Origin: Allobosea sp. Leaf344
GTDB taxonomy: Bacteria > Pseudomonadota > Alphaproteobacteria > Rhizobiales > Beijerinckiaceae
DNA length: 64,000 nt
Direction: 5' to 3'
Assembly (NCBI RefSeq): GCF_001426225.1
Contig: NZ_LMRT01000001.1
Location: 1,169,138 to 1,233,137 of the forward strand
The notes beneath the pieces were generated by a model that had not been told where the DNA came from, ran no database searches, and saw only the letters and a list, made by a program, of their open reading frames with translations. Positions 7,907 to 19,704 of this stretch are shown in pieces. Position 1 is the first letter of the stretch; each line of letters starts with the position of its first letter. The position numbers and the translations under genes are program-made.

Positions 7907-9562
7907 ATGACAAGCAATGTCAGCCCGCTCGCCGGACACAGGCTCGACGCTTCCGCGCTGGTCGATCTCGCAGCGCTGCAGAGCGCCTATTTCGAGAGGC
8001 CGGAGCCCTCCGTCGCCGGCCAGCGCGTCGCCTTCGGCACCTCGGGCCATCGCGGCAGCGCGTTCCAGCGCTCCTTCAACGAGGCGCATATCCTGGCCAT
8101 CGCCCAGGCGGTCTGCGCCTATCGGGCCGAGCAGGGCTTCACCGGGCCGCTTTTCCTCGGCATCGACAGCCATGCCCTGTCGCGCCCGGCCTTCGAGACG
8201 GCGCTCGAGGTGTTCGCCGCCAATGACGTCGTCACGATGATCGATGCGGAGCTCGGCTTCACGCCGACGCCGGTGATCTCGCATGCGATCATCGGGTATA
8301 ATCGCGGGCGCAGCTCCGGCTTGGCCGATGGCGTGGTGATCTCGCCCTCGCACAACCCCCCTGCCGATGGTGGCTTCAAATACAACCCGCCGCATGGCGG
8401 CCCGGCCGATACCGATGCGACCGGCTGGATCGAGCGCAGGGCCAACGGGCTGCTGGAAGCCGGGCTCGCCGGGGTGAAGCGAATGCCCTATGCGCGGGCG
8501 CTGCGCACTCCGGCGGTGCGGCGGCATGATTTCGTCACGCCCTATGTCGCGGAACTCGGCAGCATCCTCGACATGGAGGCGATCGCCCGCGCCGGGGTGA
8601 GCATCGGCATCGATCCGCTCGGCGGCGCCGGCATCGGCTTCTACGGGCCGATCATCGAGCGCTACGGGCTGAAGGCCGAGATCGTCAACGCGACCATCGA
8701 TCCCGCCTTCGGCTTCATGACCGCCGATTGGGACGGCAAGATCCGGATGGACTGCTCCTCGCCCTATGCGATGACCAGCCTGATCGGCATGCGCGAGCGC
8801 TTCGACGTCGCCTTCGCCAACGATACCGATGCCGACCGCCACGGCATCGTCACGCGCAGCCACGGCCTGATAAACCCGAACCACTATCTCGCCAGCAGCA
8901 TCGCCTATCTCTTCGCCCATCGTCCTGGCTGGCGGGCCGATGCCGGCATCGGCAAGACCGCGGTGTCGAGCGCGATCATCGACCGGGTGGCCGGCAAGCT
9001 CGGGCGCCCGCTGGTCGAGGTGCCGGTCGGGTTCAAATGGTTCGTGCAGGGGCTGTCGGACGGCTCGCTCGGCTTCGCCGGGGAGGAAAGCGCCGGCGCC
9101 TCCTTCCTGCGCCGGGACGGAACGAGCTGGAGCACCGACAAGGACGGGCTGATCCTCGGGCTGCTGGCCGCCGAGATCATGGCCGTGACCGGCAAGGACC
9201 CGGCGGAGCTCTATCGCGGGCTGACGGAGGAACTCGGCGCCCCGGTCTATGCCCGCGTCGATGCGCCGGCCAGCGCGGCGCAGAAGGCCGTGCTCAAGGG
9301 GCTAAGCCGCGAGCGGATCGGCGCGACCAGCCTGGCCGGCCAGCCGATCCAGGCCGTTCTCAGCCATGCGCCGGGCAATGACGCGCCGCTCGGCGGGGTC
9401 AAGGTGGTGGCGCAGGATGGCTGGTTCGCGGCTCGCCCCTCCGGCACCGAAGAGGTCTACAAGATCTATGCCGAGAGTTTCCGCGACGAGGCGCATCTGG
9501 AGGCGATCCAGGGCGAGGCGCGGGCGATGATCGCGGATGCTTTCGCCGCGGCCGGCGCATGA
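7907..9562 (+). CDS. pgm: Phosphoglucomutase (alpha-D-glucose phosphate-specific)
   Basis: Interconverts glucose-6-phosphate and glucose-1-phosphate, linking central metabolism to glycogen, exopolysaccharide and nucleotide-sugar synthesis. The 551 residues match the E. coli Pgm layout: TSGHRGS near the N-terminus, the phospho-Ser loop SPSHNP, metal loop NDTDADRHG, sugar-binding [11 protein letters not shown] and phosphate-binding RPSGTE near the C-terminus. ATG 7907 was chosen over the longer frame at 7880 because the family starts at this point. The rsgA ATG overlaps its stop (ATGA). Confidence 0.95.
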   Translation: MTSNVSPLAGHRLDASALVDLAALQSAYFERPEPSVAGQRVAFGTSGHRGSAFQRSFNEAHILAIAQAVCAYRAEQGFTGPLFLGIDSHALSRPAFETALEVFAANDVVTMIDAELGFTPTPVISHAIIGYNRGRSSGLADGVVISPSHNPPADGGFKYNPPHGGPADTDATGWIERRANGLLEAGLAGVKRMPYARALRTPAVRRHDFVTPYVAELGSILDMEAIARAGVSIGIDPLGGAGIGFYGPIIERYGLKAEIVNATIDPAFGFMTADWDGKIRMDCSSPYAMTSLIGMRERFDVAFANDTDADRHGIVTRSHGLINPNHYLASSIAYLFAHRPGWRADAGIGKTAVSSAIIDRVAGKLGRPLVEVPVGFKWFVQGLSDGSLGFAGEESAGASFLRRDGTSWSTDKDGLILGLLAAEIMAVTGKDPAELYRGLTEELGAPVYARVDAPASAAQKAVLKGLSRERIGATSLAGQPIQAVLSHAPGNDAPLGGVKVVAQDGWFAARPSGTEEVYKIYAESFRDEAHLEAIQGEARAMIADAFAAAGA

Positions 9563-10572
9563 GCGCCCGCGCCGGCGGGCCGGAGCGTGATGCGCTGGCC
9601 GCGATGGGCTGGTCCGACTTCTTCGAGGAGCAGATCGAGCCAGGCGAGGAGGCCTGCCTGCGCGGGCGCATCGCCACCGTGCACCGGGCCAGGCTGACGG
9701 CGATCGGACCCGACGGCCCCTTGCGCCCCGTCCTGCCCGAGAAGGCGCAGACCGGCGATTACGCGGTCGGCGACTGGGTGCTGCTCGACAGGGCCGAGCA
9801 CAGGCTGCTGCGCCGGCTGGAGCGGAAGACGGTGCTGTCGCGGCGCACGGAAGGCAGCCGGGTGCCGCAGCTCGCGGGCGCGAATATCGACACGCTGTTC
9901 ATCGTCACCTCCTGCAATGCCGATTTCAACGTGGCGCGGCTCGAACGCTATCTGGCGCTGGCGAACCAGGCCGGGACGCAGCCGGTCATCCTGCTGACCA
10001 AGGCCGACATGGCCGAGGAGCCGGAGACCTTCCGCCGCCAGGCGGAAGCGCTGCAGCGCGATCTGCCCGTCGTGCTGGTCAATCCGCGCGGCGAGGACGT
10101 CGCCGCCAGGCTGTCACCCTGGTGCGGGCCGGGGCGGACGGTGGCGCTGGTCGGCTCCTCCGGCGTCGGCAAATCGACGCTGGTGAACGCGCTGGTCGGG
10201 CCGGAGCAGGCGGAACCGCAGCAGACCGGTGGCATCCGCGAGCATGATGCGAAGGGGCGCCACACCACCACCGCCCGCTCGCTCCACGCCATGGCGGGCG
10301 GCGGCTGGGTGATCGACACGCCGGGGATGCGGACGTTGCATGTCGCCGATGTCGGCGAGGGAATCGAGACGCTGTTCGCCGAGATCACCGAGCTCGCGCC
10401 GTCCTGCCGGTTCCGCGATTGCAGCCATGAGCACGAGCCGGGCTGCGCGGTGCAGGCGGCGGTGCGGGCCGGCACGCTCGACCCCGAGAGGCTGGCGCGC
10501 TGGCGCAAGCTGCAGGGCGAGAACAAGGCGCGCACCCCGGTCCTGTCGGGCCCGCGCGGCAACAAGCGTTAG
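9559..10572 (+). CDS. rsgA: Ribosome small-subunit GTPase RsgA
   Basis: Circularly permuted GTPase that promotes late maturation of the 30S subunit. The 337 residues show an N-terminal OB-like domain, then the G motifs in permuted order: TKAD (G4, about 146), GSSGVGKST (G1, from about 199) and DTPGM (G3, about 253). A C-terminal zinc knuckle (Cys-x5-Cys-x-His ... Cys) follows. The four-base overlap with pgm suggests co-translation; the functional link between the two is not obvious. Confidence 0.95.
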   Translation: MSARAGGPERDALAAMGWSDFFEEQIEPGEEACLRGRIATVHRARLTAIGPDGPLRPVLPEKAQTGDYAVGDWVLLDRAEHRLLRRLERKTVLSRRTEGSRVPQLAGANIDTLFIVTSCNADFNVARLERYLALANQAGTQPVILLTKADMAEEPETFRRQAEALQRDLPVVLVNPRGEDVAARLSPWCGPGRTVALVGSSGVGKSTLVNALVGPEQAEPQQTGGIREHDAKGRHTTTARSLHAMAGGGWVIDTPGMRTLHVADVGEGIETLFAEITELAPSCRFRDCSHEHEPGCAVQAAVRAGTLDPERLARWRKLQGENKARTPVLSGPRGNKR

Positions 10573-10609
10573 GAGCAGCGCACCGGGGGCGGATCGGGCT
10601 CACGACCGC

Positions 10610-10822
10610 TCAGCCCCGCGGCTTGTCCTCGGCCAGCGCCCGATCGAGAATCGCGACGGTTTCCTCCAGCCCCTCCTTCACGCCCAGCATGAAATCCTTG
10701 CCGAAGCCGATGATGGTGTCGGGCGGCTCGCCCTTGAAGGTGTAGACGACGCTCGCCAGCGCGGCGTTGACGTAGACCGGCTTGCCGTCGATGGGCGAGG
10801 TGAATTTGCAGAGTTTGGGCAC
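10610..10822 (-). CDS. Conserved-looking small protein of unknown function
   Basis: A 70-residue soluble protein with a GTG start at 10822 and a good AGGAGAGG site upstream, the main evidence that it is real. The sequence begins MPKLCKFTSPIDGKPVYVN, is rich in short strands in the first half, and ends in a helical, charged tail. No family recognised. It converges on rsgA and lies between rsgA and the tRNA-Ala gene. Confidence 0.6.
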   Translation of the reverse strand: MPKLCKFTSPIDGKPVYVNAALASVVYTFKGEPPDTIIGFGKDFMLGVKEGLEETVAILDRALAEDKPRG

Positions 10823-10920
10823 GGGCCTCTCCTGAAGCGATTCGTCAGGACAGGGCTATACGCCGGAAGCGCCCGAAGCGGGAGCAGGCTGGCCGGACAG
10901 CGTAGATGTCAGAGAGAATT

Positions 10921-10996
<76 letters not shown>

Positions 10997-11002
10997 ACTG
11001 AT

Positions 11003-11024
11003 GGGCTGATTTGGGGATCAGCCC
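11003..11024. repeat. Perfect inverted repeat just upstream of tRNA-Ala
   Basis: GGGCTGAT and ATCAGCCC are separated by TTGGGG. The hairpin ends six bases before the 5' end of the mature tRNA and would lie in the tRNA precursor leader. No T-run follows in either direction. Confidence 0.5.
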
Positions 11025-11104
11025 GGGTCTATCCGGCTCGCGGCTCGTGCCCTGAGGCGTTCGATCCGGTCATTGCCTGCCGCGCCGAAGCGGCGACGCA
11101 GCGC

Positions 11105-11133
11105 TCTATAGGCGGGCCTGCCGGAAGACTCAA
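11105..11133 (-). promoter_or_regulatory. Candidate sigma-70 promoter reading toward tRNA-Ala
   Basis: On the minus strand TTGAGT and TATAGA are separated by 17 bases, four of six matches in each box. Transcription would start near 11098, giving a leader of about 100 bases before the tRNA, which includes the hairpin at 11003-11024. Confidence 0.4.
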
Positions 11134-11197
11134 GCCTCGAATTGTCATCTGAACGACATTCTTGCGAGGGCTGGTTTGCCGGCTGGCCGAGCCCGCC

Positions 11198-11590
11198 TCA
11201 GACGTCCTCGTCGCCTTCGAGATCGCCGTCGATCAGGTCGGCGACGTCGTCATCGCCTTCCTCGTCCTCTTCGAGGAAGGTGTCGTCCTCGGCCGCGATG
11301 TCGTCCTCGACCTCGATATCGTCCTCGCTGGTGACGACGACATCCTTCTCGGCGGCTTCCGCATCGGCCTCGTCGAGCGAGACGAGCTCGACCGCGCCGT
11401 CGGCGACCTCGGCCTCTTCCTCGTCATCGGCCGGCTTGGCGGCGGCGGCCGCCTTGGCCTGCGGCTCGAACATCGAACGCGGGAAGGACTGCCCCGTATA
11501 AGGCGAGACAATCGGATCCTTGTTCAGATCGTAGAATTTGCGCCCAGTCGTGGGACAAACGCGCTTGGTGCCAAGTTCCGGTTTCGCCAC
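11198..11590 (-). CDS. TIGR02300 (FYDLN) family acidic protein
   Basis: 130-residue protein of the alphaproteobacterial TIGR02300 family, whose function is unknown. The N-terminal 45 residues are conserved (KRVCPTTGRKFYDLNKDPIVSPYTG), and the C-terminal half is an extremely acidic, low-complexity tail of Asp, Glu, Ala and Val. It is transcribed divergently from aroA, the usual neighbourhood in Rhizobiales. The acidic tail suggests a soluble protein with a disordered C-terminus. Confidence 0.9.
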   Translation of the reverse strand: MAKPELGTKRVCPTTGRKFYDLNKDPIVSPYTGQSFPRSMFEPQAKAAAAAKPADDEEEAEVADGAVELVSLDEADAEAAEKDVVVTSEDDIEVEDDIAAEDDTFLEEDEEGDDDVADLIDGDLEGDEDV

Positions 11591-11621
11591 TGCGTCGGAC
11601 CTTCAATTCATACCGTTTTGA

Positions 11622-13744
<2,123 letters not shown>

Positions 13745-13811
13745 TTGCCACTTCTTTGTGATCGACTGCCCGCAGGAAGGGCTTGGCTGAAATTCTGAGC
13801 CGGCGCACACT

Positions 13812-13835
13812 CTCCGTCGCGACTTGACGACGGAG
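13812..13835 (+). promoter_or_regulatory. Hairpin masking the Shine-Dalgarno of the DUF1194 gene
   Basis: CTCCGTCG (13812-13819) and CGACGGAG (13828-13835) form a perfect eight-pair stem with an eight-base loop. The right arm covers four of the five bases of the GGAGG ribosome-binding site (13832-13836) six bases before the ATG, so initiation should depend on opening the stem. Confidence 0.45.
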
Positions 13836-13841
13836 GTGGCT

Positions 13842-14663
13842 ATGCGGCGCTGGCTGTTGGCTCTGTTGAGTGTGCTTTTCGCCGGTCTGTCCGGGCTCGG
13901 CGGCGATGCGCCCCGCGCCCAGGCGGCGCCCGAGCCGTCGGAGGAGGTCGATGTCGCTCTGGTGCTGGCGGTCGACGTCTCCTACTCCATGGACATCGAC
14001 GAGCTGGCGCTGCAGCGCAACGGCTATATCGAGGCCTTCCGCTCCAAGGAGCTGCACGACGCCATCGCCAAGGGCGCGATCGGCAAGATCGCCGTCACCT
14101 ATTTCGAATGGGCGGGCGGGCATTTCCAGCATGTCGTCAAGCCCTGGACGGTCATCGACACGCCGCAATCGGCGATCGCCTTCGCCGAGGAGCTGGGCGA
14201 GGCACCGACACGGCGCGGCCGGCGCACCTCGATCTCGGGCGCGATCGACCTGAGCGTCAGCCTGCTCGAACAGGCCAAGGTCGTGCCGATGCGCAAGGTG
14301 ATCGACATCTCCGGAGACGGCGCCAACAATGATGGCAGGCCGGTCGAGACCGCACGAGACGAGGCGCGCGACAAGGGCATCAGCATCAACGGGCTGCCGG
14401 TGATGCTGAAGCAGGCGAGCTATTTCGATACCGACAATCTCGATCTCTATTACGAGGATTGCGTGATCACCGGCGTCGGCGCCTTCGTCATCCCGATCCG
14501 CGAGCGCAGCCAGTTCGTCGATGCGACGCGCACGAAACTGGTGCGCGAGATCGCCGAGGCGCCACAAGGCCCGGAAGCCCTGGTGCAGAAGGCGCAGGCC
14601 CGGCAGCCGCGCGTCTCCTGCCTGCAGGGCGAGCGGCAATGGCGCGACCGGATGGGCAATTGA
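13842..14663 (+). CDS. DUF1194 von Willebrand factor A-like exported protein
   Basis: Exported protein of 273 residues. It has a signal peptide (Arg-Arg, Leu-rich core, cleavage probably after the AQA near residue 28) and then a VWA-like domain starting VLAVDVSYSMD, which has a MIDAS-type D-x-S-x-S arrangement. Later come DISGDGANNDGRPV and a Cys in the C-terminal part (VSCLQGERQWRDR). DUF1194 proteins are common in Rhizobiales; their role is unknown, and metal-dependent adhesion in the periplasm is only a guess from the fold. ATG 13842 is supported by GGAGG upstream. Confidence 0.88.
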   Translation: MRRWLLALLSVLFAGLSGLGGDAPRAQAAPEPSEEVDVALVLAVDVSYSMDIDELALQRNGYIEAFRSKELHDAIAKGAIGKIAVTYFEWAGGHFQHVVKPWTVIDTPQSAIAFAEELGEAPTRRGRRTSISGAIDLSVSLLEQAKVVPMRKVIDISGDGANNDGRPVETARDEARDKGISINGLPVMLKQASYFDTDNLDLYYEDCVITGVGAFVIPIRERSQFVDATRTKLVREIAEAPQGPEALVQKAQARQPRVSCLQGERQWRDRMGN

Positions 14664-14720
14664 CGATCCGCCAGCAGCCGGTCGGACGGTAGCCGGCGAA
14701 CCCCTCGCACACAGACCTCT

Positions 14721-17225
14721 TCAGGTGCCGCGCGGCTTCGCCCGGGTGGTCGGGGCCGCGGCGGCGGGATCCTCCGGCCAGGGATGGCGCGGATAGCGGC
14801 CCTTCATCTCTGACTTCACCGCCGACCAGGAACCGCGCCAGAAGCCGGGCAGGTCCTTCGTGATCTGGATCGGCTTATGGCCGGGCGACAGCAGATTCAG
14901 CACCAGCGGCACGCGCCCCGCGGCCAGAGCGGGGTGGCTGGAGAGGCCGAACAGCTCCTGAACCCGCACCGAAATCGTCGGGCCGGCCTCGGCGCCGTAA
15001 TCCACGGCCAGGCTGGACCCCGTCGGGGCGGTGAAATGCGTGGGCGCCTCCTGGTCGAGCCGGCGCTTCAGATCCCAGGGGAGCAGCTCCGCCAGCGCGG
15101 CATCGAGATCCTCGCTGCGGATCGCGGCGAGCCCGGCCCGGTGCGCGAGATGCGGAGCGAGCCATTGCTCCACTTGGGCGGCCAGCGCCTCGTCCGACAG
15201 ATCCGGCCAGAGGTTGTCGGCGGCGGCGCCCATGGCCCGGCGCAGAAAGGCGACGCGCTCGCGCAGCTGCAGCTGGGCCCGTGTCCAGGGCAGCAGGCCG
15301 AGCCCCAGCCCCGCCAGGCCCCGGGCCAGGACGATCGCCCCCTCGGCGGAGGTATCCGGCGGCAGCGGCCGCTCCGCCAGCAGCAGCGCGCCATAGCGGC
15401 GGATCGCGCGGGTGCGCAGGGCGCGCGCCGCGCGGTCGAACGCGGTCTCGCTGCGCTCCTCGATTTGGTAGGCGCCCAGCCCCGCCTGGCCGAGCGCGGT
15501 CAGGTCGTCCTCGCTCAGCGCGGCGGCGGCCTGGATGCGCGCCTGCTGGGCCGCGCCGGTCATCTCCGCCACCACGAGAAATGGTTCGCGCGCCAGGCGC
15601 TGCACCGGTTCCAGCGCCGCGCCTCGGCCATTGGCCAGGAGATATTGTCCGGAGCCGGGGCTGCGCGCCCTGGCGATCCGCTCGGGATAGGCGAGGGCGA
15701 GCAGGAAACCCGGGCTCAGCGCCCTGCGCTGCAGCCCGGCCGCGGTGCTGCGCGCGCTGCGGGCCCAGCCTTCGGCGAGGCGGCGCATATCGGCAGCGCG
15801 CCCGCCACGCTCCCGGCCGAAGCGTTCGGCGCGCTCCGCCAGGTCGATCGCATCGCCGCCCAGCCCGCGCTCGACCAGAAGCGCCGCCAGCTCGGCGGCC
15901 CGGACGTCCTCGCCGAAGCGCGCCGCCGCGATGACCATGCGCGCGAGGCGCGGCGGCAGGGGCAGCGCCTGCAGCGCACGGCCTTCCGGCGTGATCCGTC
16001 CCTCGGGATCGAGCGCGTGCAGGCCGAGCAGCAGGCTGCGGGCTTCCTTCAGCGCCGGGGCGGGCGGCGGATCGAGGAAGGCCAGCTTGGTCGGGTCGCT
16101 GAGCCCCCAGGCGGCGCAATCCAGCAGCAGCGGGGCGAGGTCGGCGGAGAGGATTTCCGGCCGCCCGAAGGGTTCGAGCGCGCCGGTGCCGGCCTCGTCC
16201 CAGAGGCGATAGCAGATGCCGGGCTCGGTCCGCCCGGCCCGGCCGCGCCGCTGATCGGCCGCCGCACGGCTGACCCGGCGCGTCTCCAGCCGGGTCAGCC
16301 CGCTATCGGGCTCGTAGACCGGGACCCGCGCCAGGCCGGAATCGATCACCACCCGGACCCCCTCGATGGTCAGCGAGGTCTCGGCGATGGCGGTGGCGAG
16401 GACGATCTTGCGGCGGCCCGGCGGCGCCGGCTGCACGGCCCGGTCCTGCTCGCGCTGATCGAGCGCGCCATAGAGCGGCGCGATCTCGACCGCCGGGTCG
16501 CGCAGGCGCTCGCGCAGCCTCTCCTCCACCCGCCGGATCTCGCCTTGGCCGGGCAGGAAGACCAGCTGCGAGCCGCTCTGCTCGTTCAGCGCCAGAAGCA
16601 CCGCGTCGGCGACCTGGTCCTCGATGCGCTTCAGCGGATCGCGCGGGCGATAGCGCGTCTCGACCGGGAAGGCGCGGCCCTCGCTCTCGATCACCGGCGC
16701 CTCGCCGAGCAGCCGGGCGACCCGGGCGCCGTCCAGCGTCGCCGACATCACCAGGATGCGCAGATCCTCGCGCAGCCCGCCCTGCGCGTCGAGCGCCAGG
16801 GCCAGGCCGAAATCGGCATCGAGCGAGCGTTCGTGGAATTCGTCGAACAGCACCGCGGCGACGCCCTCCAGCGCGGGATCATCGAGGATCATCCGGGCGA
16901 AGACGCCCTCCGTCACCACCTCGATGCGGGTCTTCGGCCCGATCCGCGAGCCGAGCCTGACGCGCAGCCCCACCGTCTCGCCCAGCTGCTCCCCCAGCGT
17001 ATGCGCCATGCGGCTGGCCGCGCCGCGGGCGGCCAGCCGCCGCGGCTCGAGCACGATCAGCTTGCCGCCGCCGACCCAGCCCTCGTCGAGCAGGGCGAGG
17101 GGCACGCGCGTGGTCTTGCCGGCGCCCGGCGGCGCGACCAGCACGGCGTTGGGACGCTGCGCGAGCGCCTGGCACAGGGCCGGCAGGGCGGCGTCAATGG
17201 GAAGGGGCGTGTCGAAGGCGCGCAT
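14721..17225 (-). CDS. hrpB: ATP-dependent helicase HrpB
   Basis: DEAH/RHA-type helicase of 834 residues; the physiological RNA or DNA substrate in bacteria is poorly known. It shows Walker A APPGAGKTTR (about residue 29), motif II as DEFHERS (Phe in place of the usual variable residue), SAT in MSATLDG and motif VI QRRGRAGRTEPG. The long HrpB-specific C-terminus ends in the conserved HPWPEDP region. ATG 17225 is preferred to the TTG at 17246. It converges on the DUF1194 gene. Confidence 0.93.
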   Translation of the reverse strand: MRAFDTPLPIDAALPALCQALAQRPNAVLVAPPGAGKTTRVPLALLDEGWVGGGKLIVLEPRRLAARGAASRMAHTLGEQLGETVGLRVRLGSRIGPKTRIEVVTEGVFARMILDDPALEGVAAVLFDEFHERSLDADFGLALALDAQGGLREDLRILVMSATLDGARVARLLGEAPVIESEGRAFPVETRYRPRDPLKRIEDQVADAVLLALNEQSGSQLVFLPGQGEIRRVEERLRERLRDPAVEIAPLYGALDQREQDRAVQPAPPGRRKIVLATAIAETSLTIEGVRVVIDSGLARVPVYEPDSGLTRLETRRVSRAAADQRRGRAGRTEPGICYRLWDEAGTGALEPFGRPEILSADLAPLLLDCAAWGLSDPTKLAFLDPPPAPALKEARSLLLGLHALDPEGRITPEGRALQALPLPPRLARMVIAAARFGEDVRAAELAALLVERGLGGDAIDLAERAERFGRERGGRAADMRRLAEGWARSARSTAAGLQRRALSPGFLLALAYPERIARARSPGSGQYLLANGRGAALEPVQRLAREPFLVVAEMTGAAQQARIQAAAALSEDDLTALGQAGLGAYQIEERSETAFDRAARALRTRAIRRYGALLLAERPLPPDTSAEGAIVLARGLAGLGLGLLPWTRAQLQLRERVAFLRRAMGAAADNLWPDLSDEALAAQVEQWLAPHLAHRAGLAAIRSEDLDAALAELLPWDLKRRLDQEAPTHFTAPTGSSLAVDYGAEAGPTISVRVQELFGLSSHPALAAGRVPLVLNLLSPGHKPIQITKDLPGFWRGSWSAVKSEMKGRYPRHPWPEDPAAAAPTTRAKPRGT

Positions 17226-17270
17226 GGCTTGCGCGATGTGGCGCAAGCCGCGGGCCGGCGCAAGCGCGCG

Positions 17271-18059
17271 TCAGGCGGCCCGGCGCAGCCCGGCGCCGAA
17301 GGGCGCGAGCTCGACCGTGCCGGCCCTGACGCTGACCAGCGTGTTGCAGGGCAGCGCCTGCCAGCAATCGCGCGCGGCGTCGACCGGCTCGGAGGCGATC
17401 ACCACGCTGTCGCCGCGATCGCAGAGATAGAGCGTCGGCGGCTTGGCGTCGGAGGACCAGCGCACGGCGTGGATGGTCTCGCCATCCGCCAGCGCCGCCG
17501 CGCAGCGCAGCGGCTCGCGGATGCCGGCCTGCTGCATCAGCGACAGCGCCTGGTCGAGGGCGCAGGCCAGCGCCTCCCCGGGCGAGGCGCCCTCCGCCAT
17601 GCTGGCCAGCGCCAGCAGGAACAGCGCCTCGGAATCGGTGGTGCCGACCCGCGCGCCATAGAGCGCGTCCGGGATCAGGTTTTCGATCCGGCGCCGGATC
17701 AGGCCATAGCCGCCGATCTGGCCGTTATGCATGAAGAGATGCCGGCCATGGGCGAAGGGATGGCAATTGGCCCTGGTGGTGGCCGTCCCGGTCGCGGCGC
17801 GGACATGGGCGAAGAACAGATGCGAGCGCACCTGCCGGGCGATCGAAAGCAGATTCTCGTCCGACCAGGCCGGGCGCACCTCGCGATATTGCCCGGGCTC
17901 GGGCCGGTCGCCATACCAGCCGACGCCGAACCCATCGCCATTCGTGCCGGTCTTGGTTTCCTCGGCATGCAGCGACTGGTGGATCAGCGAATGGCAGGGG
18001 GCGGCGACCAGATCCTCCAGAAAGACCGGGACACCGGAATAGGCGAGGAAACGGCACAT
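17271..18059 (-). CDS. Class II glutamine amidotransferase (YafJ/EgtC-like)
   Basis: 262-residue N-terminal-nucleophile amidohydrolase domain. The start MCRFLAY places the catalytic Cys at position 2, exposed after Met removal, so ATG 18059 is the start even though the frame stays open for another 1.3 kb upstream (antisense to the antiporter). Conserved NGDGFGVGWY, HVRAAT, HNGQI and TDSEALF stretches match the family. Partner synthase domains are absent, so the acceptor substrate is unknown. There are no egtB/egtD genes nearby to support ergothioneine synthesis. Confidence 0.9.
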   Translation of the reverse strand: MCRFLAYSGVPVFLEDLVAAPCHSLIHQSLHAEETKTGTNGDGFGVGWYGDRPEPGQYREVRPAWSDENLLSIARQVRSHLFFAHVRAATGTATTRANCHPFAHGRHLFMHNGQIGGYGLIRRRIENLIPDALYGARVGTTDSEALFLLALASMAEGASPGEALACALDQALSLMQQAGIREPLRCAAALADGETIHAVRWSSDAKPPTLYLCDRGDSVVIASEPVDAARDCWQALPCNTLVSVRAGTVELAPFGAGLRRAA

Positions 18060-18170
18060 GGCTGGCCTTCGAATCGCGGTGATCGAGCGCGAGCCGGCTA
18101 TACAGGAAAACGATGAATGACGGCATAACGGCGCGACGGGACCGCGGCGACCCCGGCCGGCAACCATCTG

Positions 18171-18199
18171 TTGAAGGGCTTCGGCCGGTAGCGTAGAAC
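18171..18199 (+). promoter_or_regulatory. Candidate promoter for the antiporter gene
   Basis: TTGAAG (18171-18176), a 17-base spacer and TAGAAC (18194-18199), four of six matches in each box. The site lies about 80 bases before the translation start, in the 220-base gap between the divergent amidotransferase and antiporter genes. Confidence 0.35.
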
Positions 18200-18281
18200 C
18201 GCTGCGGCGGCCGTGGTCCCCCGTGGACACCGGCCCGCCTCTCGGGACGACGAGCGCCGCCAGAGCGCAGGGGGATGAGCT

Positions 18282-19700
18282 TTGACGCGATCGATGACGC
18301 TTGCCGGCGCCGTGCTGGCCGCCTGCCTGCTGCCGAGCCTGGCCCATGCCGCGACCGGGATCGACGGCGCGACGATGGGGGTGATGTGGGCGCTGCCCTT
18401 CGCCGGAATGCTGCTGTCGATCGCGCTCGGCCCGATCCTGTTCCCGCATTTCTGGGAGTTGAACTACGGCAAGTTCGCGGCCTTCTGGGCGCTGCTGGTG
18501 CTGGTGCCGCTGGTGCTGCTGCGCGGCTTCGAGCCGGCCCTGGGCGCGCTCGCCCATACCGCCCTGCTGGAATACATCCCCTTCATCATCCTGCTCTTCG
18601 CGCTGTTCACCATCGCCGGCGGCATCCTGATCATGGGCAATCTGCACGGCACGCCGGCGACGAATACGGCGCTGCTGGCGATCGGCACGCTGATGGCCAG
18701 CTTCGTCGGCACCACCGGCGCCTCGATCATCATGATCCGGCCGGTGCTGCGGGCCAATGACAGCCGGCGCCACAATGTCCATGTGGTCGTCTTCTTCATC
18801 TTCCTGGTCTCCAATATCGGGGGATCGCTGACGCCGCTCGGCGATCCGCCGCTGTTCCTCGGCTTCCTGCGCGGGGTGAGCTTCTTCTGGACCACGACGC
18901 ATCTCCTGCCCGAGACTTTGCTGGCGGTCGCGATCCTGCTGACGCTGTTCTTCGTCCTCGACAGCTGGTTCTACAAGAAGGAGGAGGGCCTCCCCAGCCT
19001 GAAGGACCCGACGCCCGACCGCGACCTGAAGCTCTATGGCAAGGTCAATTTCATCCTGCTCGGCGGGGTGATCGCGGCGATCCTGATGTCGGCGAGCTGG
19101 AAGCCCGGCATCGTCTTCAACATCGCCGGCTCGCCGGTGGAGCTGCAGAACCTGGTGCGCGACGCGATCCTGCTGGCGCTGGCCGGGCTCTCGCTGAAGC
19201 TGACGCCGAAGCCTGTCCGCGCCGGCAACGAGTTCAGCTGGGGGCCGATCCTCGAAGTCGCCAAGCTGTTCGCCGGCATCTTCATCTGCATCATCCCGGT
19301 TCTGGCCATGCTGCAGGCCGGCCGCAACGGCGCCTTCTCCGGGCTGGTCGCGCTGGTCAGCAATCCCGACGGCAGCCACAACACGGTCGCCTATTTCTGG
19401 CTGACCGGCGCGCTCTCCTCCTTCCTCGACAATGCGCCGACCTATCTCGTCTTCTTCGAGCTGGCGGGCGGCAACCCGCAGGTCCTGATGACGAGCGGGG
19501 CCCTGACGCTGGCGGCGATCTCGGCCGGCGCGGTGTTCATGGGGGCCAACACCTATATCGGCAACGCGCCCAACTTCATGGTCTACGCCATCGCCAAGGA
19601 CCGGAAGGTGAAGATGCCGAGCTTCTTCGGCTACATGCTCTGGTCCGGCGCCATCCTGATCCCGATCTTCCTGCTCCAGACCGTGATCTTCTTCCGCTGA
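18282..19700 (+). CDS. NhaD/citrate-transporter-type sodium:proton antiporter
   Basis: Integral membrane protein of 472 residues with a cleavable-looking N-terminus (LPSLAHAAT) and about 11-12 hydrophobic helices. Motifs typical of the ion-transporter superfamily are visible: GTTGASIIMIRPVL, VSNIGGSLTPLGDPPLFLGFL, DNAPTYLVFFELA and GANTYIGNAPNFMVYAIA. It is probably a Na+/H+ antiporter, though related proteins carry dicarboxylates. The TTG at 18282 is preferred to the ATG at 18294 because AGGGGGA sits six bases before it. Confidence 0.85.
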   Translation: MTRSMTLAGAVLAACLLPSLAHAATGIDGATMGVMWALPFAGMLLSIALGPILFPHFWELNYGKFAAFWALLVLVPLVLLRGFEPALGALAHTALLEYIPFIILLFALFTIAGGILIMGNLHGTPATNTALLAIGTLMASFVGTTGASIIMIRPVLRANDSRRHNVHVVVFFIFLVSNIGGSLTPLGDPPLFLGFLRGVSFFWTTTHLLPETLLAVAILLTLFFVLDSWFYKKEEGLPSLKDPTPDRDLKLYGKVNFILLGGVIAAILMSASWKPGIVFNIAGSPVELQNLVRDAILLALAGLSLKLTPKPVRAGNEFSWGPILEVAKLFAGIFICIIPVLAMLQAGRNGAFSGLVALVSNPDGSHNTVAYFWLTGALSSFLDNAPTYLVFFELAGGNPQVLMTSGALTLAAISAGAVFMGANTYIGNAPNFMVYAIAKDRKVKMPSFFGYMLWSGAILIPIFLLQTVIFFR

Positions 19701-19704
19701 GCGG

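Noticed and set aside
14877..18116. Plus-strand open frame of 1079 codons
   Set aside because: Antisense shadow of hrpB and the amidotransferase gene.
17271..19379. Minus-strand open frame of 702 codons spanning the amidotransferase and antiporter genes
   Set aside because: Only the last 262 codons are a real protein, starting MCRFLAY with the catalytic Cys. The rest is antisense to the antiporter and has the His/Gln/Asp-rich composition of GC-rich shadow frames.
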